Positions 28,330 to 36,414 of a DNA stretch of 64,000 nt are shown here, in pieces. Location of the stretch: the NCBI RefSeq assembly GCF_009789555.1, contig NZ_CP046902.1, forward strand, positions 1,442,001 to 1,506,000, read 5' to 3'. A program made the position numbers and the translations under genes. Below the pieces are notes generated by a model. That model did not search any database, was not told where the DNA came from, and saw nothing but the letters and a program-made list of their open reading frames with translations. Each line of letters begins with the position of its first letter. The stretch's first letter is position 1. Source of the stretch: Stutzerimonas stutzeri. Lineage in GTDB: Bacteria; Pseudomonadota; Gammaproteobacteria; Pseudomonadales; Pseudomonadaceae.

Positions 28330-29199
28330 ATGACCGACACCCTAGACACGCTGGTCAATCTGCTGTCGCTGGAACGAATCGAGGAAAACCTGTTTCGTGG
28401 CGCGAGCCAGGATCTGGGGTTTCCGCAGTTGTTCGGCGGCCAGGTTGTCGGGCAGGCGCTGTCCGCGGCCAGCCAGACCGTGACGCCGGAGCGTCATGTG
28501 CATTCGATGCACGGCTACTTCTTGCGTCCTGGCGACTCGCATCAGCCGGTGGTCTACGACGTCGACCGGGTGCGTGACGGCGGCAGCTTCAGCACCCGTC
28601 GCGTCAGTGCGATCCAGAAAGGGCAGACCATTTTCACTTGCAGCGCCTCGTTTCAGGCGGACGAGGCCGGTTACGAACACCAGTTGCAGATGCCCGAGGT
28701 GGTCGGGCCGGAGAATCTGCTGAGCGAGTGGGAGCTGCTGCACAAGTTGACGCCACTTGTTCCCGAGCGCGTGGCAGAGAAGCTGCGCCGGCCCAAGCCC
28801 ATCGAGATTCGCCCCGTGACGCTGCAGGACCCGATCAACCCCCAGCCGATCGAACCGGTTCGTTACATCTGGTTCCGTGCCGATGGCGCGCTGCCGGATA
28901 ATCCCGCGCTGCACAAGTACCTGGTCGCCTATGCTTCGGACTTCAGTTTCATCGGCACCGCCCTGCAGCCCCACGGCGTCAGCTCCTGGAGCAAGTTCAT
29001 CCAACTGGCGAGCCTCGATCATGCCATCTGGTTTCACCGCGAAGTACGCGCCGATGAGTGGCTGCTGTACGCCATGGACAGCCCGTGGGCCGGCAACTCG
29101 CGTGGCTTCGCCCGTGGCAGCATCTTCAACCGTGCCGGGGAGCTGGTTGCATCGGTGGCCCAGGAAGGCCTGATCCGGGTGCGTGAGGACTGGAAGTGA
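28330..29199 (+). CDS. tesB: acyl-CoA thioesterase II (TesB)
   Basis: The 289-aa double-hotdog protein has the N-terminal 'NLLSLERIEENLFRGASQD' and 'FGGQVVGQALSAASQTV', and the C-terminal catalytic region with 'YASDFSFIGTALQPHG' and 'SLDHAIWFHR', supplying the Asp/Thr/Gln set known from TesB. It hydrolyses medium- to long-chain acyl-CoAs. An AAAGGAACAACACC leader contains the ribosome site. The next gene starts within its stop codon. Confidence 0.9.
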   Translation: MTDTLDTLVNLLSLERIEENLFRGASQDLGFPQLFGGQVVGQALSAASQTVTPERHVHSMHGYFLRPGDSHQPVVYDVDRVRDGGSFSTRRVSAIQKGQTIFTCSASFQADEAGYEHQLQMPEVVGPENLLSEWELLHKLTPLVPERVAEKLRRPKPIEIRPVTLQDPINPQPIEPVRYIWFRADGALPDNPALHKYLVAYASDFSFIGTALQPHGVSSWSKFIQLASLDHAIWFHREVRADEWLLYAMDSPWAGNSRGFARGSIFNRAGELVASVAQEGLIRVREDWK

Positions 29200-29789
29200 A
29201 ACTGGCCGACGCACGGCACTGGGTGTTCGATATGGATGGCACCCTGACCATCGCCGTGCATGATTTCGCGGCGATCAAGCGTGCCCTGGACATCCCCGCG
29301 GACGATGACATCCTGCACCATCTCGCCGCGCTGCCGGCTGACGAAGCGGCTGGGAAGCGCGCCTGGCTGCTGGAGCACGAGCGTGAGCTGGCCTATGCGG
29401 CCAGGCCGGCAGTCGGTGCTCGCGAACTCTTGCATGACCTGTGTGACCGGGGTTGCCAGCTCGGCGTGCTGACGCGCAACGCGCACGAACTGGCGCTGGT
29501 GACTTTGCAGGCGGTGGGGTTGGGCGATTGTTTTGCCAGCGATGACATCCTCGGCCGTGACGAGGCGCCTCCCAAACCCGATCCCGGCGGGCTGCTGCAA
29601 CTGGCGACCAAGTGGCGCGTCGAGCCCCAGGCGTTGGTGATGGTCGGTGACTATCGCTTCGACCTGGAATGCGCCAGGGCGGCGGGTGCCCGTGGCGTGC
29701 TGGTCAACGTGCCGGTCAATCCATGGCCGGACCTGACCGATCTGCACGCGCGTGATTGTCTGCAGCTACGCGAGCTGTTGGCCGGTTAG
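29196..29789 (+). CDS. HAD-superfamily phosphatase, subfamily IA
   Basis: The 197-aa protein has HAD motif I 'VFDMDGTLT' (about residues 9-17), motif II in 'LGVLTRNAH', and motifs III/IV 'PKPDPGG' and 'MVGDYRFDLECARAAGA'. It is close to phosphoglycolate-phosphatase-like hydrolases of unknown substrate. Its GTG start overlaps the tesB stop, so the two are co-translated; a metabolic link to thioester turnover is only a guess. Confidence 0.8.
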   Translation: MKLADARHWVFDMDGTLTIAVHDFAAIKRALDIPADDDILHHLAALPADEAAGKRAWLLEHERELAYAARPAVGARELLHDLCDRGCQLGVLTRNAHELALVTLQAVGLGDCFASDDILGRDEAPPKPDPGGLLQLATKWRVEPQALVMVGDYRFDLECARAAGARGVLVNVPVNPWPDLTDLHARDCLQLRELLAG

Positions 29790-29943
29790 CGAACCGCGAT
29801 CCGTCGCCCGGGCGCTGCGCTTGTCGGGACGCCGCGTGAATTCGAGGCGGCGTGATCTGTGACCGGTGACGGGCAGCACACGCCCACCCGAGGCGAAACG
29901 CGTGGTTTAGCGCGCCGGCGAGCCGGTCACGCCTCTTCTGGAT

Positions 29944-30813
29944 TCAATACAGCGCCTGGTACAACTTGCGGCGATACGCCGTGACGAGCGGGTGGTCGTT
30001 GCCCAAGAGGTCGAATACTTGCAGCAGCGTTTTGTGCGGCAGGCCGTCGGCGTACTCGCGGTTACGCACGAATAACTTGAGCAGCGCATCCAACGCCGCT
30101 TCGTACTGCTGTCGGGCAAGTTGCTGAATCGCCAGTTGATAAATGGCCTCATCGTCTTCGGCGTTTTGCGCCAGGCGGCTCTTCAGATCGGCGACGTCCG
30201 GCAGGTCGTTGGCCTGGCGGAGAAAGGTCAGCTGCGCGCGGGCGCCGGCCAGGGCCTGCTTGTGCTCGTCGCCTTTGACCGCACCGAGTACCGTTTCAGC
30301 CTCGGCGAGTTCACCGCGTTCGGCCAGGCAGCGTGCGTAAAGAATCAGTCCCGCAGCGTTTTCGTTGTCTTCGGCCAGCAATTGTTCGAGCGATTGTTCC
30401 GCTTCGCCGATGCGCCCCTCGGCGAATAGCGCCTGGGCGGTTTCCAGCAGGTCGGCCTGGGGCGCGGCGGGTGCCTGTACGTGGGGCTCGAGCATGGCGC
30501 GAATAGCCGACTCGGGTTGCGCGCCAGCGAATCCGTCAACCGGCTGGCCATCCTTGAACAGCACCACGGTAGGCAGGCTGCGCACGCCGAAACGGGCCAC
30601 CACCTCCTGTTCGATGTCGCAGTTGACCTTTGCCAGCAGCAGTTCGCCCTGGTACTGCTCGGCGATGTTCGCCAGCAGCGGCATCAGCGCCTTGCATGGC
30701 GCGCACCACTTGGCCCAGAAATCCACGAGCACGGGCTTGTGGAAAGAGTTTTCCAGCACCAGTTGCTCGAAGTTGGCGCTGCTGACGTCGAAGATGTATG
30801 GGGTCTGGCTCAT
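29944..30813 (-). CDS. cnoX: thioredoxin-TPR co-chaperone CnoX (YbbN)
   Basis: The 289-aa protein has an N-terminal thioredoxin domain with 'VDFWAKWCAPCKAL' (active-site WCAPC, unlike the E. coli version that lacks the resolving cysteine) and a C-terminal helical TPR-like region. CnoX holds oxidised client proteins and hands them to GroEL; family members with CxxC are also redox active. The start was put at 30,813 where the family N-terminus MSQTPYIFDV begins; the frame upstream has no family similarity. Confidence 0.85.
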   Translation of the reverse strand: MSQTPYIFDVSSANFEQLVLENSFHKPVLVDFWAKWCAPCKALMPLLANIAEQYQGELLLAKVNCDIEQEVVARFGVRSLPTVVLFKDGQPVDGFAGAQPESAIRAMLEPHVQAPAAPQADLLETAQALFAEGRIGEAEQSLEQLLAEDNENAAGLILYARCLAERGELAEAETVLGAVKGDEHKQALAGARAQLTFLRQANDLPDVADLKSRLAQNAEDDEAIYQLAIQQLARQQYEAALDALLKLFVRNREYADGLPHKTLLQVFDLLGNDHPLVTAYRRKLYQALY

Positions 30814-30897
30814 CGGAGGTCTCTGAGTGGGCGCAAATGAGGCGTGCATGTTAAGTGGGGGCGCGCCGAATCGGAAGCAAGTGGCGCGTGACGATCA

Positions 30898-31428
30898 TCA
30901 GCCGCTCGGCGCCGTCAACGGCCAGTCCTGCAGCGCTTGGTAATGCACGCCGTTTTCGGTGCTTTCGGACGCAAAGAGACCGAAGCCTTCCACCTGCCAT
31001 TTGAAGGCGGGCGGATGGGTGTTCGGCCGTTTCTGCACCTCCCGCGACAGCGTCACGTGCGGCAGGAAGGGACGGGAATCGAGGGCGAAACCGTGCGCGG
31101 AGAGCCCAGCATGCAACTGCTCGACCAGTTGGCTCAAGGGGGGCGGTACCTGGCTCGGAATCAGGCAGGCAAAGCCATGCCCGATTGTCTGCACCTGATC
31201 GAGCCGCAGCATGAAGGCATCAGTACGCAGATGACTGCCGAGCTGCCGCAAGCCGTCCAGCTTCGCCACCGGCTGGCTGCCGAGAAAGGCCAGCGTGAGG
31301 TGCAGGTTGGCCGGCGCGACGGGGCGACCGCCGAGGTCCTGGCTGTCGCGCCAATCGCAGATGGACGTCGCCAGCGCGGTCGGGCACGGCAGGGCGAAGA
31401 ACAGACGCAGGGGTTTCTCGGTGATCAT
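30898..31428 (-). CDS. thpR: RNA 2',3'-cyclic phosphodiesterase ThpR
   Basis: The 176-aa 2H phosphoesterase has both HxT motifs: HLTLAF (about residues 42-47) and HVTLSR (about 124-129). These enzymes open 2',3'-cyclic phosphates of RNA and can act as RNA ligases in vitro. The family length (about 175-185 aa) fits. It is transcribed alone, 66 bp downstream of the methyltransferase gene on the same strand. Confidence 0.85.
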   Translation of the reverse strand: MITEKPLRLFFALPCPTALATSICDWRDSQDLGGRPVAPANLHLTLAFLGSQPVAKLDGLRQLGSHLRTDAFMLRLDQVQTIGHGFACLIPSQVPPPLSQLVEQLHAGLSAHGFALDSRPFLPHVTLSREVQKRPNTHPPAFKWQVEGFGLFASESTENGVHYQALQDWPLTAPSG

Positions 31429-31494
31429 GAGGGGCTCCTTTGAGGCTCGCCTGAGGCGACGGCGACAGCGCGCGTCGACTGCCTGCGGTAGACC

Positions 31495-32175
31495 TCAGCC
31501 GGCAGCCAGGGATTCAGCCTCGGCGCGCCGGTCGGCGTGGTAGAGGCTGACCCGTCGGAACTCGGCCGGCTCGGCCAGATCCGGCCAGGTGCAGGCATCG
31601 AGGGTCGCCAGGCGACGGTACAGCGCGTGACGGAAATCACGCACCCGCGAATCTGCGACCAGTGCCTGGCGGCCACGACTGAGGAAATGATCGAGCAGTG
31701 GCAGGTTGGCGCGGTCGTAGAGCACGTCGGCGACGATGATCAGGTCATAGCGGTCCGCTTCGGTGAAGAAGTCCGCCGAATAGCTCAGGTGCACGCCGTT
31801 GAGCCCGGCGTTGGCGCGACAGGCCGCCAATGCCAAGGGATCGAGGTCGCAGGCCACGACCTCGAGCGCACCGGCCTTCGCGGCGGCGATCGCGGCGACG
31901 CCCGAGCCTGAGCCGAAATCCAGCACTCGTTTGCCGCGCACCCACTCGGGATGCGCGGCGAGCCAGCGCGCCAGCACCAGCCCGCTGGCCCAGCAGAAAC
32001 ACCAGTAGGGCGGCTCGTCGAGAATTCGTCGGGTTTCTTCCGGGCTGAAGGCGCGGTCCATGTTTACCGCATCGATCAGCCACAGCCGGATGTCGGTACC
32101 GGGCAGGGTTTCGATACTCAGGCGCGCATCGCCCAGCAGGTCGGCCAGGGCCGCCTGTAGCTTTACCGGCGGCAT
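31495..32175 (-). CDS. class I SAM-dependent methyltransferase (PrmA/ETFB-like)
   Basis: The 226-aa protein has the SAM-binding glycine-rich motif I 'VLDFGSGSGVAAIAAAKAGA' about residue 83, an acidic post-I region 'VVACDLDPLAL', and motif IV 'DLIIVADVLYDRANLP'. The DVLYD form resembles the lysine methyltransferase group (METTL20/ETFB, METTL21). The target is unknown. The ATG at 32,175 overlaps the stop of the upstream lipoprotein gene; a TTG one codon earlier is the alternative. Confidence 0.8.
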   Translation of the reverse strand: MPPVKLQAALADLLGDARLSIETLPGTDIRLWLIDAVNMDRAFSPEETRRILDEPPYWCFCWASGLVLARWLAAHPEWVRGKRVLDFGSGSGVAAIAAAKAGALEVVACDLDPLALAACRANAGLNGVHLSYSADFFTEADRYDLIIVADVLYDRANLPLLDHFLSRGRQALVADSRVRDFRHALYRRLATLDACTWPDLAEPAEFRRVSLYHADRRAEAESLAAG

Positions 32176-32603
32176 CAAGGCGCGGGGACCAGCCGCAGCG
32201 GACCCAGCGACTGGCTGGCCGGGCTGCTGATGTGTACGGCCGGCAGGCGCATGATCAACTGTCCGGAACGGGTCACGCGCCCGCGCAGCTCGACCTGCTG
32301 ATCCCTGGGGAATTTCTCGGCGTTGAACTTGAGAATGAACGGCAGCTCGTTGCCGCGGCCTTTCAGTTGCACGCTACTCAACAGGCGATCGGGCTGGTCG
32401 CGTCGGTTGACTTCCAGCAGCGCCAGCTCGACTTCGCTGTCGGCTGGGGCGCCGATCAGGCTGCCGTGCAGTTCGTGCAGTGGCGTCACGGTGGCCGGTG
32501 GGTCCTCGAAGGTAACGGGCGCGGAAGGGCGCTGGGATTGCTGGCTCGAACAGCCCACCAGCACCAGCAACAAAACGGGCAGAACAAAGGGGCGTAACGA
32601 CAC
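32175..32603 (-). CDS. YbaY-family lipoprotein
   Basis: The 142-aa product starts at GTG with a lipoprotein signal ending in the lipobox 'LVLVGCSS', followed by a YbaY/YscW-type beta-rich domain ('ELHGSLIGAPADSEVELALL', 'LPFILKFNAEKFPRDQQVEL'). YscW-like proteins act as pilotins, but the role of YbaY proteins is not known. No Met is available near the signal peptide, which is why GTG was chosen. It is co-translated with the methyltransferase downstream. Confidence 0.75.
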   Translation of the reverse strand: MSLRPFVLPVLLLVLVGCSSQQSQRPSAPVTFEDPPATVTPLHELHGSLIGAPADSEVELALLEVNRRDQPDRLLSSVQLKGRGNELPFILKFNAEKFPRDQQVELRGRVTRSGQLIMRLPAVHISSPASQSLGPLRLVPAP

Positions 32604-32717
32604 GGACGGCTCCGGAATCTGGCGGTGATGCGCGCCTGTATAGCAACATTCGGCTCGATTTGTCTTGCCGACGGGATGCGCTACCATGGCTCTCCCGACG
32701 TCTGACAGCTCTAAACC

Positions 32718-33185
32718 ATGCATTGTCCCTTCTGTGGTGCACATGACACCAAGGTCATCGACTCGCGCCTTGTGGCCGAGGGCGATCAGGTGCGCCGCCG
32801 CCGCGAGTGCCTCGCCTGCGGTGAACGTTTCACGACCTTCGAGACCGCCGAACTGGTCATGCCCCGGCTGATCAAGCAGGACGGCAGCCGCCAGCCGTTC
32901 GATGAACAAAAGCTGCGTGCCGGCATGCAGCGGGCGCTGGAAAAACGTCCGGTCAGTGTCGAGCGCCTGGAAGAGGCCATCGCCCATATCAAGCATCGGC
33001 TGAGGGCCACCGGCGAGCGAGAAATCAAGTCGCGGGTGCTCGGCGAGCTGGTGATGGTCGAGCTGCAGAAACTCGACGAGGTGGCCTATATCCGCTTCGC
33101 TTCGGTCTATCGGCGTTTCCAGGACCTGAACGAGTTCCGCGAGGAAATCGAACGCCTGTCGCGCGAGCCTGCGAAGAGCGAATGA
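32718..33185 (+). CDS. nrdR: transcriptional repressor NrdR
   Basis: The 155-aa protein has an N-terminal zinc ribbon (C3, C6, C31, C34 in 'HCPFCGAHDTKVIDSR' and 'CLACGERFTT') and an ATP-cone domain ('RLIKQDGSRQPFDEQKL'). NrdR senses ATP/dATP and represses ribonucleotide reductase genes. It overlaps ribD by 4 bp, the order usual in gamma-proteobacteria. Confidence 0.95.
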   Translation: MHCPFCGAHDTKVIDSRLVAEGDQVRRRRECLACGERFTTFETAELVMPRLIKQDGSRQPFDEQKLRAGMQRALEKRPVSVERLEEAIAHIKHRLRATGEREIKSRVLGELVMVELQKLDEVAYIRFASVYRRFQDLNEFREEIERLSREPAKSE

Positions 33186-34291
33186 ACGCCGTCGACCATG
33201 CCTGGATGTCCCGTGCCTTGCAGTTGGCGCGCAAGGGGCTGTATTCGACGCACCCGAATCCGCGTGTCGGCTGCGTGATCGTCGCCGACGGGGCGCTGAT
33301 CGGAGAGGGCTGGCATGTACGGGCTGGCGAGCCGCATGCCGAGGTGCATGCGCTGCGCGAGGCCGGCGAGCGTGCCCGCGGCGCCACCGCGTACGTCACG
33401 CTGGAGCCGTGCAGCCATCATGGACGGACGCCGCCTTGCGCCGAGGCGCTGGTCAACGCGGGCGTCGGGCGTGTGGTCGCCGCCATGCAGGACCCCAATC
33501 CGCAGGTCGCCGGCCGTGGTCTGGCGCGTCTGCGCAGTGCGGGTATCGAGGTTGCCAGCGGTGTCCTGGAAGCCGAGGCGCGCGAGCTCAACCGTGGGTT
33601 TATCAAGCGCATGGAAAGCGGCCTGCCGCTGCTGCGGGCGAAGCTGGCGATGAGCCTGGATGGCCGCACGGCCATGGCCAGCGGCGAAAGCCAGTGGATT
33701 ACCGGGCCGGCGGCGCGGGCCGATGTACAGCGCCTGCGTGCGCAATCCAGCGTGGTGCTGACCGGCGCCGACACGGTGCTGATGGACAACGCACGCCTGA
33801 CAGTGCGTGCCGGGGAGCTGGGGCTGGACGAGCAACTGACTGCGCTGGCCCTGCAGCGTCCGCCGCTGCGGGTGCTGGTCGATGGGCAACGGCGGGTGCC
33901 GTTGGATGCGCCCTTCTTCATGGCCGGCGGCGCGCTGGTGGCGACGGCGATACCGGGCGATGGTGAGGCGTACCGTGCTGCCGGCCATGAGGTCCTGGAG
34001 CGGGCGAGCGCCGAGGGCCGTGTCGATCTGCATGGCCTGCTGCTTGAACTCGGCAGCCGCGGTGCGAACGAGGTACTGCTCGAAGCCGGGCCGCGTCTCG
34101 TCGGCGCCTTCGCTGCGCTGGGCCTGATCGACGAGTACCAGCTATACGTCGCCGCGAAGTTTCTTGGCTCCTCGGCGCGCCCGCTGCTTGAGCTGCCGCT
34201 GGCGCGCATGAGCGAAGCGCGCGAACTCAGGATCATTGATATCCGCGCCCTCGGCGATGACTGGCGCATCGTCGCCCGTCCGGCCAACTGA
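33182..34291 (+). CDS. ribD: bifunctional riboflavin deaminase/reductase RibD
   Basis: The 369-aa protein performs the second and third steps of riboflavin synthesis. The deaminase domain has the zinc site H52-A-E54 and 'TLEPCSHHGRTPPC' (C77, C86). The reductase domain follows from about residue 150 ('LPLLRAKLAMSLDGRTAM', 'ITGPAARADVQRLRA'). The ATG overlaps the nrdR stop. Unlike in many relatives, the next riboflavin gene is separated from it by a convergent gene and an FMN riboswitch. Confidence 0.95.
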   Translation: MNAVDHAWMSRALQLARKGLYSTHPNPRVGCVIVADGALIGEGWHVRAGEPHAEVHALREAGERARGATAYVTLEPCSHHGRTPPCAEALVNAGVGRVVAAMQDPNPQVAGRGLARLRSAGIEVASGVLEAEARELNRGFIKRMESGLPLLRAKLAMSLDGRTAMASGESQWITGPAARADVQRLRAQSSVVLTGADTVLMDNARLTVRAGELGLDEQLTALALQRPPLRVLVDGQRRVPLDAPFFMAGGALVATAIPGDGEAYRAAGHEVLERASAEGRVDLHGLLLELGSRGANEVLLEAGPRLVGAFAALGLIDEYQLYVAAKFLGSSARPLLELPLARMSEARELRIIDIRALGDDWRIVARPAN

Positions 34292-34333
34292 TTGGCGTTC
34301 ACGTGCCTGCCCGGCGGGACGGCGGCCAGGCGT

Positions 34334-35107
34334 TCAATTCACGGGTTTGAGCCCGTTGTGATCCAGTTTGGCACGACGCTTGTTGGTGCCCAGCAGCCAT
34401 CGCGCGAGCGGGCTGTCGTGATGCGGGTTGCCGAAATGGAACAGCGCGGTGGCACGCAACAGGGCAGGGTCGCACTGATCGTTGGCGTGCAGGCTGCGGT
34501 AGCCCCAGAACAGGTAGAGGTTGCCCGGTACCAGTTTCAGGCGAATCGGCTTCAGCCAGCCGTACCTGACCGCCAGCGCGGCCAGTTTCTGGCTCAAGGT
34601 GTTGTGCAGCAGCGCCTTCTCGACGACGTTGCGTAACGCATTGAAACGAACCGGTCGCAGGTTGGGGAACAGAATCAGGTCGCCACAGTGCTCGCCTTCG
34701 GTCGGGATGAACAGGGGCAGCAGGGCAGTGACGGCGGTGGCGTCGAAGTGATAGAAGTGCGACTGCTTGAGGCCGCTTCGGCCCTGCAGGCACCGGATAA
34801 CCGGAAAAACCTGCTCCAGTTCGGGCGGTTCCCGTCCGGTCTGGACCCGATACAGGTCGGTCATCATTTCCTTGAAGGGCGCCGAAAGCGCCAGCGCCGC
34901 CACGATGCTGCCACTCAAGGCCTCGATGCCGTGGATGGCGAAGTATTCGCCTTCATGGTTTGCCGCCTGTTGTTCGATGAAGGCGCGACCTTGCTCGAGC
35001 ACTTCGGGCGAGAGGTAGTTTTCCAGCACGGCAAAGCCGTTGGAATCGATCTGCGCCGCCCATCGCGCAGCCGATCCCTCCATAGTCGTAACCCCTGACA
35101 TATCCAT
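34334..35107 (-). CDS. putative phytanoyl-CoA-dioxygenase-like protein
   Basis: The 257-aa protein contains 'SHFYHFDATAVTALLPLFIP', which offers an HxD metal-binding pair, and a later histidine in 'YRSLHANDQ' that could complete the 2-His-1-carboxylate triad of an Fe(II)/2-oxoglutarate oxygenase. The middle also has 'GDLILFPNLRP', typical of the cupin-like fold. The substrate is unknown. It lies on the opposite strand between ribD and the riboswitch, so it interrupts the rib cluster. Start 35,107 follows a GAGAGAA site. The family call is tentative. Confidence 0.5.
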   Translation of the reverse strand: MDMSGVTTMEGSAARWAAQIDSNGFAVLENYLSPEVLEQGRAFIEQQAANHEGEYFAIHGIEALSGSIVAALALSAPFKEMMTDLYRVQTGREPPELEQVFPVIRCLQGRSGLKQSHFYHFDATAVTALLPLFIPTEGEHCGDLILFPNLRPVRFNALRNVVEKALLHNTLSQKLAALAVRYGWLKPIRLKLVPGNLYLFWGYRSLHANDQCDPALLRATALFHFGNPHHDSPLARWLLGTNKRRAKLDHNGLKPVN

Positions 35108-35403
35108 TTCTCTCGGCACATGAATAAATGGTCCGGAGCGTGTTCCTTTTCGCGGTCTGATCTGCGCGGAGGGCCGCTGAATACGAGCGGGCCCAGGCTC
35201 GGCGTATCGATGCGAGTAATGCGGGAGCGACGTTCCATCCTGATCGTCTTGTCGGTCACGCCACGGCGCTTGCCGCAGGGCGTGGCGATGCGTATGGACA
35301 AACAAGCGAGACGGTAGTTTCAACGGTGATGAAAGCCATTGAGCCCATCGGGCGCTGGCGTCGCCTGACGATTATCGCGAACGCGCTGCGATCGAACGGT
35401 CGT

Positions 35404-35434
35404 TTGCCGGCTGCAGAACCGGCTCATCTATGGT
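35404..35434 (+). promoter_or_regulatory. candidate promoter of the riboswitch-ribE operon
   Basis: TTGCCG (35,404-35,409) and TATGGT (35,429-35,434) are separated by 19 bp and would start RNA about 20-25 bp before the FMN riboswitch. Neither box is strong. The rest of the gap 35,108-35,463 shows nothing else that I can support. Confidence 0.3.
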
Positions 35435-35463
35435 AAAAACTGCGCCGGGCCTTCATTGGCCCA

Positions 35464-35606
35464 CGTTCTCAGGGCGGGGTGAGATTCCCCACCGGCGGTA
35501 ATGGCGCGGCGATCGCGTCTAGCCCGCGAGCGCTTGTCTCCGACAAGGTCAGCAGACCCGGTGTGATTCCGGGGCCGACGGTATAGTCCGGATGAGAGAG
35601 AGCGGG
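35464..35606 (+). ncRNA. FMN riboswitch (RFN element)
   Basis: The conserved RFN blocks are present in order: the opening 'TTCTCAGGGCGGGGTGAGAT', 'CCCCACCGGCGGTAAT', 'AGCCCGCGAGCGC', 'GGTCAGCAGACCCGGTGTGA', 'TTCCGGGGCCGACGGT' and the closing 'AGTCCGGATGAGAGAGAG'. It binds FMN and lowers expression of the downstream riboflavin genes. About 120 bp of leader lie between it and ribE. A perfect hairpin there (CCTGTTT/AAACAGG, about 35,672-35,691) with few Ts after it suggests control of translation as much as of termination. Confidence 0.95.
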
Positions 35607-35692
35607 ATGCCTCGACGGGCGCCTTTCGTGCGCGTGTCTAACTCCCTATCGATCCGCAGCGCCCTGTTTTGTCCAAAACAGGAGTTCGTCAT

Positions 35693-35743
35693 ATGCACCG
35701 TCTCAACTGCCTTCCCCGGGAGGCCGCATGTTCACTGGAATAA
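35693..35743 (+). CDS. possible 16-aa leader peptide overlapping ribE
   Basis: An ATG at 35,693 follows an AGGAG ribosome site by 7-8 bp. It opens a 16-codon frame (MHRLNCLPREAACSLE) that ends at TAA 35,741-35,743, 13 bp inside ribE in another frame. The AGGAG is part of, or directly after, a perfect hairpin downstream of the FMN riboswitch. Ribosomes on this frame would pass over the ribE start, so coupling is conceivable. It may be chance; conservation has not been tested. Confidence 0.3.
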   Translation: MHRLNCLPREAACSLE

Positions 35744-36396
35744 TCGAGTCCATCGGTACCATTCGCGCACTGACCCCCAAGGGCGGCGACGTCCGCGTGC
35801 TGGTCGAGACCGGCAAGCTGGACCTGTCCGACGTCAGGCTCGGCGACAGCATCGCGGTCAATGGCGTCTGCCTGACCGCCGTGCAGTTGCCGGGCGATGG
35901 CTTCTGGGCCGACGTCAGCCGGGAAACCCTGGCACGCACTGCATTCATCGATCTGAAGGCCGGTAGCCGGGTAAACCTGGAAAAGGCGCTGACGCCGTCG
36001 AGTCGCCTGGGCGGGCATCTGGTCAGCGGTCACGTCGATGGCGTCGGGCAGGTCCTGTCGCGCGAAGAAAATGCCCGTGCGGTGCAGTTTCGCATCCGCG
36101 CGCCGCGTGAACTGGCCCGATACATCGCGCTCAAGGGGTCGATCACGGTCGACGGCACCAGCCTGACCGTCAATGCCGTTGATGGCGCGGAGTTCGAGCT
36201 CACCATCGTCCCGCATACCCTGGCCGAAACCATCATGGCTGACTATCGCCCCGGGCGGCAGGTGAACCTGGAAGTGGACCTGTTGGCCCGTTACCTGGAG
36301 CGCTTGCTGCTGGGCGACAAGGCGGCCGAGCCCAATGCATCGGGCCTGACGGAAAGCTTCCTGGCCGAACATGGCTATCTGAACCCGGCTCGCTGA
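35728..36396 (+). CDS. ribE: riboflavin synthase alpha subunit
   Basis: The 222-aa protein has the duplicated lumazine-binding barrels, each with the family pattern: 'MFTGIIESIGTIRALTPKGG' then 'VNGVCLTAV' in the first half, and 'VDGTSLTVNAV' in the second. It dismutates two 6,7-dimethyl-8-ribityllumazine molecules to riboflavin. A GGGAGG ribosome site lies 5 bp before the ATG. It is the first large gene behind the FMN riboswitch and is followed after 18 bp by ribBA. The gene is called ribC in some schemes. Confidence 0.95.
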   Translation: MFTGIIESIGTIRALTPKGGDVRVLVETGKLDLSDVRLGDSIAVNGVCLTAVQLPGDGFWADVSRETLARTAFIDLKAGSRVNLEKALTPSSRLGGHLVSGHVDGVGQVLSREENARAVQFRIRAPRELARYIALKGSITVDGTSLTVNAVDGAEFELTIVPHTLAETIMADYRPGRQVNLEVDLLARYLERLLLGDKAAEPNASGLTESFLAEHGYLNPAR

Positions 36397-36414
36397 AACA
36401 CAAGGACTGGCCCC

